A DNA stretch of 64,000 nucleotides, taken from NCBI RefSeq assembly GCF_049445855.1, contig NZ_JBMSDV010000001.1, positions 1,116,001-1,180,000 on the forward strand, given 5' to 3'. How positions within the stretch are numbered: position 1 is the first letter of the stretch; each line of letters opens with the position of its first letter. The DNA is from JAGOCV01 sp049445855 (GTDB lineage Bacteria > Pseudomonadota > Gammaproteobacteria > Burkholderiales > Burkholderiaceae_C). Shown here one piece after another: positions 39,557-47,762 of this stretch. A program made the position numbers and the translations under genes. The notes beneath the pieces were generated by a model that was given only the letters and a program-made list of their open reading frames with translations, was not told the origin of the DNA and made no database searches.

Positions 39557-40444
39557 TCATGGTAATTGGAATCTGACCCCCAGCATGCTCTCCAGGCCGA
39601 ATTCGCCGAGCAGGCTTTGCAGGCGCTCGGCAGCGCTGCGCTTTTTCTGGCCGGTGTGACGCGCGATGATGAGTTCGTTCTTCAGGCTGTGCTCCCAGCC
39701 GACGAGTTCGGTGACCGTGACCTGATAGCCATGCGCTTCCAGATACAGGCAGCGCAGCACATTGGTGAGCTGGCTGCCGATTTCACGCGTGTGCAGCGGA
39801 TGCCGCCAGAGCTCGGCCAGTGGCGTGCGTGAAAGCGACAGTGCCTTGTTCTGGCGCAGGCTCGCCGCCACTTCGGCCTGGCAGCAGGGCACCAGCACCA
39901 TGTGACGCGCGCGCTTGGCAAGACCGAAGGCGATCGCGTCGTCGGTCGCGGTGTCGCAGGCGTGCAATGCCGTCACGACGTCGATGTGCCCGGGCATCGC
40001 CTGGACCTGCGCAGACTCGGCCGACGTGATGTTGAGGAACGACATGTTCGCGAAGCCGAGCCGCCGGGCGAGCTGCTGCGATTTTTCCACCAGTTCCTGC
40101 CGCGTCTCGATGCCGTAGATGCGACCCTGCCGCGACGCATCGCCCGCATTGAAAAACAGGTCGTGGATGATGAAACCGAGATACGACTTTCCGGCGCCAT
40201 GATCGGCCAGCGTGACCGGCGCACCGCTTTGGGTGAGTTCGACGAGCAGCTTTTCGATGAACTGGTAGAGGTGGTAGACCTGCTTGAGCTTGCGCCGCGA
40301 GTCCTGGTTCAGCTTTCCTTCGCGCGTGAGGATGTGCAACTCCTTCAGGAGCTCGACGGACTGGCCGGGGCGCAATTCGTCAGCGATGGCCTCGCCGGGC
40401 GCATTGTGCTTCGGGTTCACCGAGTTCTTCCTGGGCGCGTTCAT
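39557..40444 (-). CDS. SAM-dependent methyltransferase (Methyltransf_32 type)
   Basis: A 295-residue Rossmann-fold methyltransferase. Motif I is LADHGAGKSYLGF (79-91) and a later motif VTALHACDTATDDAI is typical of the Methyltransf_32/RRNAD1-like group. A CC pair in LVPCCQAEV is also typical. The substrate is unknown; rRNA is possible by analogy. The ATG at 40444 overlaps the DUF1415 stop by four bases. The last codons, encoding GVRFQL and then P, come from the right inverted repeat of the RAYT element, so the natural C-terminus has probably been replaced. Confidence 0.82.
   Translation of the reverse strand: MNAPRKNSVNPKHNAPGEAIADELRPGQSVELLKELHILTREGKLNQDSRRKLKQVYHLYQFIEKLLVELTQSGAPVTLADHGAGKSYLGFIIHDLFFNAGDASRQGRIYGIETRQELVEKSQQLARRLGFANMSFLNITSAESAQVQAMPGHIDVVTALHACDTATDDAIAFGLAKRARHMVLVPCCQAEVAASLRQNKALSLSRTPLAELWRHPLHTREIGSQLTNVLRCLYLEAHGYQVTVTELVGWEHSLKNELIIARHTGQKKRSAAERLQSLLGEFGLESMLGVRFQLP
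39563..39580 (-). repeat. Right inverted repeat of the RAYT element
   Basis: TAATTGGAATCTGACCCC on the plus strand, the exact reverse complement of the left copy. It lies inside the 3' end of the methyltransferase gene and encodes its residues 289-294. Confidence 0.9.
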
Positions 40445-40992
40445 CGCATGAACTCCCTGCCCAGCGCCGCCCATCCTTCAGACCCGAGTTCGCGCAACGT
40501 CTGCATGTTCTTCTCGAAAATGACGTCGGCCTCGGGAAATGCTTCAACGGCGCGCGCCACGCTTTCCTCGCGCAGCAGATGCAGCATGGGGTAAGGCGAG
40601 CGGTTGGTGCAGTTGGTCACGTCGTCCTCTTCGGTGCCCGCAAACTGGAACTGCGGATGAAAACTTGCGATCTGGATGACGCCATCGAGTGCCATGTCCG
40701 CCACCAGCCTGTCGGCTTCGTCGAGATAGTCGTTGAACGCCAGGAAATCATCGAGACAGTCGGGCAGGATGAGCAAGGTCGTGTCGCGGTCCCGTGAAGG
40801 CAGCGCGACGAGCTGCGCCAATTCATTCCGAAGGTCTTGCGTGACCGCACGGCGATCCGTTGCCGCACTGACAGCAAAATGCACCTGCCCACGCACATGC
40901 ACCGCCTTTGCGAACGGACAGAGGTTGAGGCCGATGACCGCCTGCTCCAGCCAGGCGCGCGTTTGCCGGATGACATCGTGATCGTTGGACAT
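40441..40992 (-). CDS. DUF1415 protein of unknown function
   Basis: A 183-residue cytosolic protein of the DUF1415 family. VIGLNLCPFAKAVH near the N-terminus, LILPDCLDDFLAFNDYLDEA and the C-terminal NRSPYPMLHLLREESV are the conserved blocks. No catalytic role is known; the conserved Cys and His residues could bind metal. It is eight bases after dgt and overlaps the methyltransferase gene by four bases. Confidence 0.88.
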   Translation of the reverse strand: MSNDHDVIRQTRAWLEQAVIGLNLCPFAKAVHVRGQVHFAVSAATDRRAVTQDLRNELAQLVALPSRDRDTTLLILPDCLDDFLAFNDYLDEADRLVADMALDGVIQIASFHPQFQFAGTEEDDVTNCTNRSPYPMLHLLREESVARAVEAFPEADVIFEKNMQTLRELGSEGWAALGREFMR

Positions 40993-41000
40993 GGCGAAGT

Positions 41001-42128
41001 CTAGGGCAGCAGCCTGCGCCCTGTGAGGCGTTCATGCTCGCGTACGGCAAAACGGTCGGTCATGCCGGCGACGTAATCGGCCACCGCGCGCGGGACATCA
41101 GGTCTCGCCGCGAAGCCGGCCTGCATCTGTGCGGGGTCATTGCCATACGCTTCGAAGAGTTCGCGCACGACTTGACGGGCCTGCCCTGTGGTACCGGTCA
41201 CCTGCGGATGCCGGTAGAGGTTTTGAAACAGGAACTGTTTGAGCTCCGAGGACTGCGCGCGCATGGCCGGACTGAACGTGACGAGCGGGCCTTTGCCCCG
41301 CGCGTCGTCGGCGTCGGTGGGTGCCGCATCCGCCAGCGCCTGTGCCGTCGCGTCGATGATGTCGTAGACCTGCGCGCTGAGCATGCGGCGGATCGCTTCA
41401 TACAGAAGGCGACGGCCCGCGAGTTGCGGATGTCCGGCAAGCGCCTCGCGCCGGTAGCGCTCGAACAGCGCCACGCCCTCCAGTTGCTCGAGCGTGAGCA
41501 AGCCCGAGCGGACACCGTCGTCGATGTCGTGCGCGTTGTAAGCCACTTCGTCCGCCAGGTTGCAAAGCTGCGCCTCGAGACTGGGCTGCGTTCGTTCGAT
41601 GAAGCGACGGGCAACTCCACCGGGCTCGCGCGCCTCGATCTGCCGCGCATTGGCGAGCGAGCAATGCTTGAGGATGCCTTCGCGCGTCTCGAAAGACAGG
41701 TTCAGCCCGTCGAAGCTGGCATACCTCTCTTCCAGATCGTCCACCACGCGCAAGCTCTGCAGGTTGTGTTCGAAGCCACCGTGCGGTGTCATGCACGCAT
41801 TCAGGGCGTCCTGCCCGGCATGGCCGAACGGCGTGTGACCCAGGTCGTGCGCGAGCGCAATGGCCTCGACCAGATCCTCGCTCAACCCGAGCGACCGTGC
41901 GATGGATCGTCCCAGCTGGGCGACTTCCAGCGAGTGGGTCAGGCGGGTGCGGAACAGATCTCCTTCGTGGTTCAGGAAAACCTGCGTCTTGTAGACCAGC
42001 CGGCGGAACGCCGTCGAGTGCACGATGCGGTCGCGATCGCGCTGGAATGCGCTGCGCGTGGGTGCAGGGGGCTCGGGAAAGCGCCGGCCGCGGCTGGCCG
42101 CAGGGTCGCACGCGTAGATCGAGAGCAT
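41001..42128 (-). CDS. dgt: Deoxyguanosinetriphosphate triphosphohydrolase-like HD protein
   Basis: A 375-residue HD-domain dNTP triphosphohydrolase. Metal ligands are H65 (TRLTHSLEVAQLGR) and H94-D95 (LAHDLGHTPFGHAG). The N-terminal RSAFQRDRDRIVHSTAFRRL is typical of the group. The ATG overlaps the aroB stop by one base (TGATG); a GTG three bases upstream is an alternative. Substrate preference within dNTPs is not evident. Linkage to aroKB is common in betaproteobacteria. Confidence 0.93.
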   Translation of the reverse strand: MLSIYACDPAASRGRRFPEPPAPTRSAFQRDRDRIVHSTAFRRLVYKTQVFLNHEGDLFRTRLTHSLEVAQLGRSIARSLGLSEDLVEAIALAHDLGHTPFGHAGQDALNACMTPHGGFEHNLQSLRVVDDLEERYASFDGLNLSFETREGILKHCSLANARQIEAREPGGVARRFIERTQPSLEAQLCNLADEVAYNAHDIDDGVRSGLLTLEQLEGVALFERYRREALAGHPQLAGRRLLYEAIRRMLSAQVYDIIDATAQALADAAPTDADDARGKGPLVTFSPAMRAQSSELKQFLFQNLYRHPQVTGTTGQARQVVRELFEAYGNDPAQMQAGFAARPDVPRAVADYVAGMTDRFAVREHERLTGRRLLP

Positions 42129-43225
42129 CACGCGCAGCAGTGCGCGATGACTTCGCGCACCAGCGCGTCGGGCGCGCCGCGCATGACCGCACTGCCCGGC
42201 TTTTCCAGCACAACGAAGCGGATTTCGCCGCCTTCGGACTTCTTGTCCACGCGCATGAGTTCGATATACCGGTCGGCACCGAGTACGGGCGCGCGGACGG
42301 GCAAGCCTGCACGGCCGATGAGTGCCGTCAGCCGCTCGACGAATGCGGCATCGACCCCGCCCAGGCGCATCGACAGGTGCGACGCCATGACCATGCCGCA
42401 GCCCACCGCTTCGCCGTGCAGCCATTGGCCATAGCCCAGTCCGGCTTCGATCGCGTGACCGAACGTGTGGCCGAAATTGAGGATGGCGCGCAGCCCCGAT
42501 TCCCGCTCATCCTGCCCGACGACCTCGGCCTTGATCTCGCAACTGCGGCGCACTGCATGCGCCAATGCCCCCGGGTCACGCGACATCAAGGCGTCGATGT
42601 TCTGCTCGATCCAGTCGAGGAACACCATGTCGTAGATGGGACCGTACTTGATGACCTCGGCCAGCCCCGCGCCGAGTTCGCGCGCCGGCAGCGTCGACAG
42701 CGTATCCAGATCGCACACCACGAGATGTGGCTGGTAGAACGCACCGATCATGTTCTTGCCCAACGGGTGATTGATGGCCGTCTTGCCGCCAACCGACGAG
42801 TCCACCTGCGCCAGCAGCGTCGTCGGCAACTGGATGAACGGCACGCCACGCATGTAACTGGCCGCCGCAAAACCGGTCATGTCGCCCACGACACCGCCGC
42901 CAAGCGCGAACAGCACCGTCTTGCGGTCGCAACCCGCGCCGAGCAGGGCATCGTATATGCGGTTGAGCGTCTGCCAGTCCTTGTGCACTTCGCCGTCCGG
43001 CAAGGCGACGATGTGGATGCTGCGGTACTTGCCCGAGAGCGCGGCACGTACACGCTCCGCGTACAGCGGCTGCACGGTGGTGTTGGTGACGATCAAGGCA
43101 GACGCCGCATCCGGCAACTCGGCACGTGACGCGAGCGCGTCCAGCAGATCCGGCCCGATGACGATGGGGTAGCTGCGGTCACCGAGCTCGATCTGGACGT
43201 ATTCGGGAGACTGGAGAACTTGCAT
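42128..43225 (-). CDS. aroB: 3-dehydroquinate synthase AroB
   Basis: AroB (365 residues) makes 3-dehydroquinate, step two of the shikimate pathway, using NAD and a divalent metal. The nucleotide loop GGGVVGDMTGFAAA is at 109-122, and metal-ligand segments include LGAGLAEVIKYGPI and NFGHTFGHAIEAG. It lies 19 bases after aroK. Confidence 0.97.
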   Translation of the reverse strand: MQVLQSPEYVQIELGDRSYPIVIGPDLLDALASRAELPDAASALIVTNTTVQPLYAERVRAALSGKYRSIHIVALPDGEVHKDWQTLNRIYDALLGAGCDRKTVLFALGGGVVGDMTGFAAASYMRGVPFIQLPTTLLAQVDSSVGGKTAINHPLGKNMIGAFYQPHLVVCDLDTLSTLPARELGAGLAEVIKYGPIYDMVFLDWIEQNIDALMSRDPGALAHAVRRSCEIKAEVVGQDERESGLRAILNFGHTFGHAIEAGLGYGQWLHGEAVGCGMVMASHLSMRLGGVDAAFVERLTALIGRAGLPVRAPVLGADRYIELMRVDKKSEGGEIRFVVLEKPGSAVMRGAPDALVREVIAHCCA

Positions 43226-43244
43226 GTCCCCCGAGTTTAGGGCC

Positions 43245-43775
43245 TCAGGCTGACGGGGCCTCGCCGGCCAGCTCCAGCTGCATGAGGATCATGTTGACCA
43301 GCATCGCCACGGACGGACGACCGGTCTCGATGATGAAATGCGCCGTCTCACGGTACAGCGGGTCGCGCACGGCATACAGGTCGCGCAGACGCTGCATCGG
43401 GTCGTCCACCTGCAGCAGCGGACGGTTCACGTCGTGCCGCACCCGGCGGAAGATGTCCTCGGGTGTCGAATGCAGGTACACCACCTTGCAGTGCGTATGA
43501 AGATTCAGGCGATTCGCAGGCTGCAGCACTGCCCCGCCCCCCGTGGCCAGGATGCCTGTCGAGGCAGCCCCGCAGAGTTCGGCGATGACCTTGGCTTCGA
43601 CGTCACGGAATGCCGCTTCGCCCTCGCGCTCGAAATAAGCCCGGATGGAGCAACCGAGCCGCTGCTCGATCACATGATCGGAATCGTCGAACGGAATCTG
43701 CAGCCTGCGCCCGAGCTGGCGCCCGATGCTGGACTTGCCAGCACCGGGCATCCCTACCAGGGCAATGCGCGCCAC
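43245..43775 (-). CDS. aroK: Shikimate kinase AroK
   Basis: AroK (176 residues) phosphorylates shikimate. Walker A is GMPGAGKSS at 8-16. The shikimate-binding DDSDHVIEQR and ATGGGAVLQPANR follow, and the lid arginine lies in NRPLLQVDDPMQRLR. It is 22 bases after pilQ, so it is read with the pilus operon, a widely conserved linkage. Confidence 0.96.
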   Translation of the reverse strand: MARIALVGMPGAGKSSIGRQLGRRLQIPFDDSDHVIEQRLGCSIRAYFEREGEAAFRDVEAKVIAELCGAASTGILATGGGAVLQPANRLNLHTHCKVVYLHSTPEDIFRRVRHDVNRPLLQVDDPMQRLRDLYAVRDPLYRETAHFIIETGRPSVAMLVNMILMQLELAGEAPSA

Positions 43776-43797
43776 GCGTCGGGTCAGCGGTGTTTCG

Positions 43798-45903
43798 TCA
43801 GCGCGCTGCGGCGCGGTCGGAAATCATCTTCGGGGTGATGAAGACCAGCATTTCCTGTTTGTTGGCCGTGCGGCTGCGCGACTTGAACAGGTTGCCGATC
43901 GCCGGAATATCGCCCAGACCCGGAACCTTGGTCTCAGACTCGTTCTCGGTCAATTCGAAAATGCCGCCGATGACGACGGTACCGCCATTCTCGACCAGCA
44001 CTTGCGTCTTGATGTGCTTGGTGTTGATCGCGAAACCGGCGCTGGTAGCCTGGCCCACGCTGTCCTTGTTCACGTCCAAATCGAGAATGATGTTGCCTTC
44101 CGGCGTGATCTGGGGCGTGACCTCGAGCTTCAGGTTCGCCTTGCGGAATGCAATGGATGTCGCGCCGCTGGAGGTCGCCACCTGATAGGGCAGTTCGGTA
44201 CCCTGCTCGATCAGCGCCTTGGTCTGGTCGGCTGTCACCACGCGGGGGCTGGAAACGACCTTGCCCTTGCCGTCTGCTTCCAGCGCGGAGAGTTCCAGGC
44301 TGATGAAGCGGGCGGCATTGGAGCGGAACAGCGAGATCGCGAAGGTCGACGGGCTGTAGCCGTTCTGGCCGACAGCAGGGAGGTTGACGAAGTTGCCTGC
44401 AGTAATCACGTTGCTGGCACCAGTTCCGTTGGACGCGCCGATATTGGCATTGACGGTGTCGCTGCGAATCGCAGTGCCACCGCCAAGCTTCACGCCGAGC
44501 GACTTGCCGAATGTATCGGTAGCTTCGACTATACGTGCCTCAATCAACACTTGGCGAACAGGAACGTCGAGTTTCGTGATCAGCTCCTGGACGCGCTCGA
44601 GTCGGGAGGCGATGTCAGAGACGAACAACTGGTTGGTACGCGGCTCGGCAATCACGCTGCCGCGAGGACTCAGGATGCTCGCGCCAGCGCCACCACCGCC
44701 TGCCGCCCCACCCCCGCCGGCAGCTCCACCGCCTTGAAGCTGGGTCGCAATGTCGGCCGCCTTCGTATAGTTCAACTGGAACGACTGGGTGCGGAGCGGT
44801 TCAAGGTTTTGCAGCGCAACCTTCGATTCCAGATCCGCCTTCTCCTTCGCCGTGATCTCGTCCTTGGGTGCGATCCAGAGCACATTGCCGTTCTTGCGGA
44901 TACCCAGGTTCTTCGCCTGCATGATGATGTCCAGCGCCTGATCCCACGGCACATCCTTCAAACGCAGCGTCACGGTACCGGACACCGAGTCCGAGGTGAT
45001 GATGTTGAAGTTCGTGAAATCGGCGATCACCTGCAGCAACGAACGGATTTCGATGCTCTGGAAGTTCAGCGAGAGCTTTTCACCGCTGTAACCGGGACCT
45101 TGAGAAAGCTTGGTGGGATCGATGCGGCGCGGACGCACTTCCACGACGAACTGGGTATCACTCTGGTAAGCAGAATGTTCCCAGTCACCCTTCGGTTCGA
45201 TGTTCATCCGGACCCGATCACCGGTCTGGAACGTGGTGACAGTCTGCACGGGCGTGCCGAAATCTGCCACATCGAGGCGACGGCGCAAACCTTCGGGGAG
45301 GGAGCTTTTGAGGAACTCGACCACCAGACCCGTGCCTTGCTGGCGAATATCCACGCCGACCTGGCTGTTGGCCAGATCGACAACCACCTTGCCTGTGCCG
45401 TCCGCAGCACGGCGGAAATCCACGTCCTTGAGCGGGAACACATCGCGATTGCGATCTTCGGCAAAGGTAGAAGGCGACGAAGCAACCGGCGTCGCGCCGG
45501 GTGCCGCATCGAGCGAGATCAGCAGCGACTTGCCCTGGATTTCGGCCTTGTAGCCTGCAGACTGCTTGAGGTTGAGCACCACACGGGTACGGTCACCTGC
45601 CTGCACGACGTTCACCGAGCGGAGGTTGCCCTGATTGAAATCAACCACCGATCGCCCCATGCCGTTGGCCACTCCGGGAAAGTCCAACGCGATCCGTGCA
45701 GGAGACTGAATGGAGAAGCCTGTCGGCAACGCCGGCAACTGCTGGTTCAGGTCGATGCGGATGACTTCGGAGCCCCCCTGGATCGAACCGGTCACCGCCT
45801 CGATGGCGTTCTGGGCGTGAGCTGCGACGGATGCGATGAGCAAGCAGAAAGCGCCGCCCCAAGATCCCACGGCACGCCACGTCATGGCCTTGTGGTCATT
45901 CAT
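43798..45903 (-). CDS. pilQ: Type IV pilus secretin PilQ
   Basis: PilQ (701 residues) forms the outer-membrane pore for the type IV pilus. The signal peptide ends near residue 30 (ASVAAHA). Two AMIN peptidoglycan-binding regions (about 35-250), a short STN domain (about 290-360), an N-domain and the C-terminal secretin domain (about 480-700, ending KQEMLVFITPKMIS) follow. A Gly/Ala-rich tract (about 389-405) interrupts the N-domain and is encoded by repetitive GC-rich DNA at about 44688-44740. The start overlaps the pilP stop by four bases. Confidence 0.96.
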   Translation of the reverse strand: MNDHKAMTWRAVGSWGGAFCLLIASVAAHAQNAIEAVTGSIQGGSEVIRIDLNQQLPALPTGFSIQSPARIALDFPGVANGMGRSVVDFNQGNLRSVNVVQAGDRTRVVLNLKQSAGYKAEIQGKSLLISLDAAPGATPVASSPSTFAEDRNRDVFPLKDVDFRRAADGTGKVVVDLANSQVGVDIRQQGTGLVVEFLKSSLPEGLRRRLDVADFGTPVQTVTTFQTGDRVRMNIEPKGDWEHSAYQSDTQFVVEVRPRRIDPTKLSQGPGYSGEKLSLNFQSIEIRSLLQVIADFTNFNIITSDSVSGTVTLRLKDVPWDQALDIIMQAKNLGIRKNGNVLWIAPKDEITAKEKADLESKVALQNLEPLRTQSFQLNYTKAADIATQLQGGGAAGGGGAAGGGGAGASILSPRGSVIAEPRTNQLFVSDIASRLERVQELITKLDVPVRQVLIEARIVEATDTFGKSLGVKLGGGTAIRSDTVNANIGASNGTGASNVITAGNFVNLPAVGQNGYSPSTFAISLFRSNAARFISLELSALEADGKGKVVSSPRVVTADQTKALIEQGTELPYQVATSSGATSIAFRKANLKLEVTPQITPEGNIILDLDVNKDSVGQATSAGFAINTKHIKTQVLVENGGTVVIGGIFELTENESETKVPGLGDIPAIGNLFKSRSRTANKQEMLVFITPKMISDRAAAR

Positions 45904-46445
45904 TTCTGCCTCTCCTGCAACTGCAGTGTTGCTGTGCGTTCAATCCATTCGCCAGCAGCGTCCTGCACGATTTCGCGCAACGCCAGCTCCGTCTCGTTGA
46001 TCTGCGTGATCCGGCCATAGTTCTGGCCGATGTAGTTGCCCTTGCGGACCTGGTACAACAGGTTATCCACCCGGAGCAAAGCCACGGGCTGCCCTTCTCG
46101 GATCAGGCTACCGACCATCTTCATGGAATCCAGAGGGAATGCTTCCAGCGGTTCTTTGCGGCGGGCCAGTTCAGGAGTAATAAGAGCCGCGTTGGAGGAT
46201 GCCTGGACAGATTCGCTCTTCAGCGCCTGCGCGAGCTTTTGTGAACTGAAAGGGTCGACGGTCCCGGATTGTGCATATGCCTGCGGTGTGAACTGTTTCG
46301 GCTCCGGGATAGGCTGAACGCTAGGCCGCGTCTGGTTGCGCTGCTCCTGCATCCATTGCTGCAGCCCCTCTTCGCTTGCAGGACCGCACCCTGCCAGTAG
46401 CGTCACGGCGAACAATGACACCGTCGCATGAGTTCTTCTCATCAC
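45900..46445 (-). CDS. pilP: Type IV pilus inner-membrane lipoprotein PilP
   Basis: PilP (181 residues) links the inner-membrane PilMNO complex to PilQ. The lipobox LLAGC puts the lipidated cysteine at 20. A disordered linker follows, and a C-terminal beta domain includes MVGSLIREGQPVALLRVD and YIGQNYGRITQINE. It overlaps pilO and pilQ by four bases each. Confidence 0.95.
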   Translation of the reverse strand: MMRRTHATVSLFAVTLLAGCGPASEEGLQQWMQEQRNQTRPSVQPIPEPKQFTPQAYAQSGTVDPFSSQKLAQALKSESVQASSNAALITPELARRKEPLEAFPLDSMKMVGSLIREGQPVALLRVDNLLYQVRKGNYIGQNYGRITQINETELALREIVQDAAGEWIERTATLQLQERQK

Positions 46446-47128
46446 TTCTTGGCCCCCTTCGCAGCGGTCGCCTTGCGTTGCGCAGCCACCTCTTCGGGAT
46501 CCAGATAGCGGAATGTCTTCGCTGTCGCTTCCATCGTCAGCGTCGAACCATCTTTTGCCGCAGCAGGAACGAGGGACACGTTGTTCAGAGTGACGATGCG
46601 TGACAGATTCGCGATGTCTGAAGCAAACGCCCCCACGTCATGAAAACGTCCTGTCACGCGAATGGCAATGGGAAGTTCGGCGTAGTACTCCTTGACGGAA
46701 ATCTGCCCGGGCCGAAAGAGCTCGAACTGCAGACTCCGCCCCAATCCTGCCTGGTTGACGTCTGACAGCAGTGCATCCATTTCAGCCTTGCTCGGCAACT
46801 GCTTTTCAAGCAGCGTGACATATTGCTGCACCTGCTCCCGTTGCTTGCGCAGGGTTTCAAGATTGACAGCTTGAGCCAGCTTCTTCTTGTAATCTTCCTT
46901 GAGTTGAACTTCCTTGCTTTGCGATGCCTTCAGTTCCTCGTCAACACCCGAAAGCCAGAAGAACCACAGCCCGCCAACAACAAGGACTACCACCAACAGA
47001 TTCAGTGCATAGCGCGGAATTGCCGGCCACGACGACGGGTCGTTCGGGTTGAGCCCCCGGAACTGCGTCCGGATGGGCGCGACCAGCGCATTGAAATCAA
47101 TTTTCTTGAGGGACGATTTGGTAGCCAT
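46442..47128 (-). CDS. pilO: Type IV pilus assembly protein PilO
   Basis: PilO (227 residues) is a bitopic membrane protein that pairs with PilN. One membrane segment (about 40-60, YALNLLVVVLVVGGLWFFWL) is followed by a coiled coil (about 65-110) and a ferredoxin-like periplasmic domain. A short Lys/Ala-rich tail ends it. The ATG at 47128 is six bases after GAGGAGCGA, a strong ribosome site; a longer frame reads into pilN. Confidence 0.94.
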   Translation of the reverse strand: MATKSSLKKIDFNALVAPIRTQFRGLNPNDPSSWPAIPRYALNLLVVVLVVGGLWFFWLSGVDEELKASQSKEVQLKEDYKKKLAQAVNLETLRKQREQVQQYVTLLEKQLPSKAEMDALLSDVNQAGLGRSLQFELFRPGQISVKEYYAELPIAIRVTGRFHDVGAFASDIANLSRIVTLNNVSLVPAAAKDGSTLTMEATAKTFRYLDPEEVAAQRKATAAKGAKK

Positions 47129-47138
47129 CTTTCGCTCC

Positions 47139-47762
47139 TCAGGACTTTGCTGGCGCCACGGCCGCTTTACCCCCGGAGGGTGCCAACTCTTTCTGCACGT
47201 CCGCCGCACGGCGCAAACCGACTCGCATCGTGAAATTGGCTACCCGCCGCTGGTCCCTTGCCGATAGCGCGACACTACCAGCCGTGATTTCAATCAACTC
47301 CGGACGCGCGAGCCAAAGGCTGTTGTTGGCCAGATTGCGCAGGAGTTCGGACACGCGCTCATTGGACTGCGCCACTCCTTGCAGCATTACCGTTTGGTCT
47401 GTCTGCCTCATCGAGTTGATGTACACGCCGTCCGGCAACTGCTTGACCATTTCATTCAACAAATGCACGGGCAAATTGCGGTCGGCCTGCAACCCCTCTA
47501 CAGCGCCTTGGCGCGCACGCAGCGAAGCGATTTCAGCCTGCAGGTTCGCGATGTCCTTGATCTGCGAGTCCAGCGTCGCGATCTGGGTCGTCAGGAACTG
47601 GTTGCGCTCCTGCTGGTTCAGGATCTGCGCCTGATACAGCCCGAAGACGGCCACACCGATGCCGCCGCCCAGCAGGACGGCCGCGATCACCGATGCGGCA
47701 AAGGCTTCCTTGCGACGCTTGCGCGCCGCTTCGCGGTGAGGCAGCAGGTTGATCAGGATCAC
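47139..47762 (-). CDS. pilN: Type IV pilus assembly protein PilN
   Basis: PilN (207 residues) is a bitopic membrane protein. The very N-terminus (MILINLLPHREAARKRRKE) contains the INLLP motif that binds PilM. One membrane helix (about 21-43) and a coiled-coil plus globular periplasmic region follow. The start is a GTG that overlaps the pilM stop (GTGA). An upstream in-frame start would bury the INLLP motif and was rejected. Confidence 0.94.
   Translation of the reverse strand: MILINLLPHREAARKRRKEAFAASVIAAVLLGGGIGVAVFGLYQAQILNQQERNQFLTTQIATLDSQIKDIANLQAEIASLRARQGAVEGLQADRNLPVHLLNEMVKQLPDGVYINSMRQTDQTVMLQGVAQSNERVSELLRNLANNSLWLARPELIEITAGSVALSARDQRRVANFTMRVGLRRAADVQKELAPSGGKAAVAPAKS

Larger units (their letters stand above)
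38787..39580. mobile_element. RAYT element bounded by 18-base inverted repeats
   Basis: A single-gene element of about 794 bases. It contains one REP-associated tyrosine transposase gene and is bounded by perfect inverted copies of GGGGTCAGATTCCAATTA. RAYTs are usually domesticated, vertically kept transposases that act on short palindromic repeats. No target duplication is obvious. The element lies between the gltB promoter and the 3' end of a methyltransferase gene. Confidence 0.75.

Noticed and set aside
44688..44740. Repetitive GC-rich tract in pilQ as a possible repeat element
   Set aside because: It is simply the codons of a Gly/Ala-rich linker within an intact secretin gene.
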